From contig JAAFJB010000004.1 of assembly GCA_013297995.1 (NCBI GenBank), forward strand, positions 1 through 64,000: DNA of 64,000 nucleotides, given 5' to 3'. Position 1 is the stretch's first letter. The number at the start of each line of letters is the position of its first letter. The notes under the pieces are model-generated. The model worked only from the letters and a program-made list of their open reading frames with translations, searched no databases and had not been told where the DNA came from. Origin of the DNA: Chitinophagales bacterium (GTDB lineage Bacteria; Bacteroidota; Bacteroidia; Chitinophagales; Chitinophagaceae). Shown piece by piece: positions 62,637-64,000 of the stretch. The translations under genes were made by a program, and so were the position numbers.

Positions 62637-63558
62637 AAGAAAATTTATACGGGAAACGGCATTCACGGGCGGCGCATTATTGGCGTCTAGTGCTATTGGT
62701 GCATCCATACCTGTTCAGCATGCGCTCACTATTTTGCATACGAATGATGTTCATAGTAGAATTGACCCATTTCCAATGGATGGCAGTAGAAACCAAGGAT
62801 TGGGGGGCGTAGTAGCAAGATCGGCCATCATTCAAGATATAAGAGCTGAAACGGAGCAGGTATTATTATTAGATGCGGGTGATATTTTTCAGGGAACACC
62901 TTATTTTAATTTATTTAAGGGAGCGGTAGAAATAAAAGCCATGAGCAAAATGGGTTATGATGCAATGACTATTGGGAATCATGATTTTGATGCGGGCATA
63001 GAGAATTATGCCAATCAATTAGAACACGCAAATTTTCCCGTAGTAATTTGTAATTATGATTTTACTGGAACGGCAATGGAAACAAAATACAAGCCATATA
63101 TTATTCTTGAAAAAGGAAAATTGCGGGTAGGAATATTGGGAGTAGGAATAGAGTTGGAGGGAATAGTGGCCGCAGAAATGTATGGACGCACCCAATATCA
63201 AAATCCAATAACGGCAGCCAATGCAACTGCGGCAATACTAAAAGAGAAAAAATGTGATATGATTATTTGTTTATCGCATTTAGGCGATAAATATCAAAAT
63301 GAAGAGGCTGGAAAAATGAGTGATGAAATTTTAGCAAAAGAGAGTTACAACATCGACTTGATTATTGGGGGGCATACCCACCGATTTTTTGAGCAGCCCA
63401 GAAGGTATAAAAACAAGGTGGGCAGTGATGTTTTAGTGAACCAAATGGGCTGGGGAGGCATCCAGATGGGAAGAATGGATTATATTTTTTCAGGAAAAAA
63501 TGGCGAAAAACGCTCAAAAGCCCATACTGTGGTAGTGACCAAAAAAACAAGCGAATAA
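62629..63558 (+). CDS. 5'-nucleotidase metallophosphatase-domain protein (stand-alone, Tat signal)
   Basis: The 309-residue catalytic half of an UshA-like 5'-nucleotidase. The N-terminus MNRRKFIRETAFTGGALLAS is a twin-arginine signal. Metallophosphatase motifs are complete: ILHTNDVHSR, LLDAGDIFQG, GNHDFDAG, LSHLGD and GGHTHRF. It starts inside the end of the preceding gene (8-base overlap), so the two domains are translated together although the order is C-terminal domain first. Such split pairs occur in Bacteroidota. No terminator hairpin follows; only a short A/T-run. Confidence 0.92.
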   Translation: MNRRKFIRETAFTGGALLASSAIGASIPVQHALTILHTNDVHSRIDPFPMDGSRNQGLGGVVARSAIIQDIRAETEQVLLLDAGDIFQGTPYFNLFKGAVEIKAMSKMGYDAMTIGNHDFDAGIENYANQLEHANFPVVICNYDFTGTAMETKYKPYIILEKGKLRVGILGVGIELEGIVAAEMYGRTQYQNPITAANATAAILKEKKCDMIICLSHLGDKYQNEEAGKMSDEILAKESYNIDLIIGGHTHRFFEQPRRYKNKVGSDVLVNQMGWGGIQMGRMDYIFSGKNGEKRSKAHTVVVTKKTSE

Positions 63559-63619
63559 AAAAATTTTTTTTTCAACATAAAGTCTACATATTCGCAGCCC
63601 CATTTTATTTTTTTAAAAC

Positions 63620-63628
63620 ATATCCACA
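63620..63628 (+). promoter_or_regulatory. DnaA-box-like site upstream of dnaA
   Basis: ATATCCACA matches the DnaA-box consensus TTATNCACA at 8 of 9 positions and lies 79 bases before the dnaA start. A weaker 7 of 9 match lies at 63689-63697. Such boxes serve autoregulation of dnaA or belong to an origin of replication. The 148-base spacer is very AT-rich; TATTCGCA at 63589-63596 also occurs before the ompA-like gene (36985-36992) and may be part of a promoter. Confidence 0.45.
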
Positions 63629-63706
63629 TATGGGGAAAATAGAATAACTTGAACACCAGACGAGAATAAAAGGTATAAAAATATAAAACTGTTCACATAA
63701 TTGAGT

Positions 63707-64000
63707 ATGGCTAAGAACGCGGAAACTATTTGGGTAGATTGTTTAAAAATCATCAAGGACATTGTAGAATGGCAACATTTTAAAACTTGGTTTGAACCGA
63801 TTACACCTGTTGAATTAAAGGGCAATATCTTAATGATACAAGTGCCTAGTCAATTCTTCTATGAATATTTAGAAGAACATTATGTAACCTTATTGGCAAA
63901 AACCTTAAAGCGAGAATTGGGCAAAGATGCTAGGCTTGAATACCGTATTATGGTAGACAGTGGTAATTCTAATGGAAGAAATGGGTCAATGGATTTGCCT
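63707..64000 (+). CDS. dnaA: Chromosomal replication initiator DnaA, 5' end (partial)
   Basis: The first 98 codons of dnaA, cut by the right edge. The translation begins MAKNAETIWVDCLKIIKDIV and contains FKTWFEPITPVEL and VPSQFFYEYLEEHYVTLL, the conserved features of DnaA domain I, which self-associates and contacts DnaB and other partners. The last residues (DSGNSNGRNGS) are the start of the flexible domain II. The AAA+ and DNA-binding domains lie beyond the window. The ATG at 63707 is the only plausible start, preceded by a spacer with a DnaA-box-like site. Confidence 0.93.
   Translation, partial: MAKNAETIWVDCLKIIKDIVEWQHFKTWFEPITPVELKGNILMIQVPSQFFYEYLEEHYVTLLAKTLKRELGKDARLEYRIMVDSGNSNGRNGSMDLP

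Overview
The window is a chromosomal segment of a Bacteroidota bacterium, most likely near Chitinophagaceae. Supporting signs are a Bacteroidota-order division and cell-wall (dcw) cluster, a full-length SprA (type IX secretion / gliding translocon), futalosine-pathway menaquinone genes, an OmpA with a TSP3 linker, a Bacteroidota-type FtsZ tail, AT-rich spacers and a textbook TTTG-N19-TAnnTTTG promoter. The taxon is inferred from gene content, not from a marker-gene search. I saw no rRNA or tRNA genes, insertion sequences, prophage or CRISPR array.

Layout. 1-13.3 kb: 3' part of the dcw cluster (ftsI end, murE, mraY, murD, ftsW, murG, murC, ftsQ, ftsA, ftsZ), tightly packed and closed by a terminator. 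13.3-14.3 kb: NAD-dependent epimerase carrying an in-frame heptamer array. 14.3-24.0 kb: accessory exopolysaccharide locus. A minus-strand GH5 glucanase plus ABC-2 exporter pair faces a plus-strand set of membrane histidine kinase, BcsB-like protein, BcsA-like glycosyltransferase with a type II secretion-E N-terminal domain, and an unknown polytopic protein. 24.0-26.4 kb: FadN-like beta-oxidation enzyme. 26.4-27.0 kb: the only long non-coding stretch, with several hairpins and a possible 26-residue membrane peptide gene with its own terminator. 27-36 kb: housekeeping genes (gatC, two LolD/MacB-type ATPases, cobalamin adenosyltransferase, fabI, recN, Nif3 and zinc-ribbon pair, TPR protein). 36-48 kb: aminotransferase IV, OmpA, photolyase, mqnD/mqnB, two tandem 6-pyruvoyl-tetrahydropterin synthase paralogs plus folE, fabD, a GH5 lipoprotein, GNAT, a trans-sulfuration PLP enzyme and fabH. 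48-56 kb: ruvA and the 2428-residue sprA. 56-63.6 kb: NatAB-like ABC exporter, S1/P1-PLC-type enzyme, FAD oxidoreductase, DUF3127 and a 5'-nucleotidase split in two genes. The last 294 bases are the 5' end of dnaA.

How the genes work together. The dcw cluster supplies lipid II synthesis (MurE, MurD, MurC, MraY, MurG), septal peptidoglycan synthesis (FtsW/PBP) and the Z-ring (FtsZ/FtsA/FtsQ). FabD, FabH and FabI cover initiation and elongation of fatty acid synthesis, opposite to the FadN-like enzyme. FolE and the two PTPS paralogs form a pterin module. MqnB and MqnD are two steps to menaquinone. The 16-24 kb locus looks like a cellulose-synthase-like exopolysaccharide machine, with GH5 in place of the usual GH8 BcsZ and a MshEN-like domain in place of PilZ; it is the best candidate for an undescribed system here.

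The most unusual DNA-level signals are three short-period tandem arrays: two of heptamers, each inside a gene, and one of octamers ending on the fabH stop codon.
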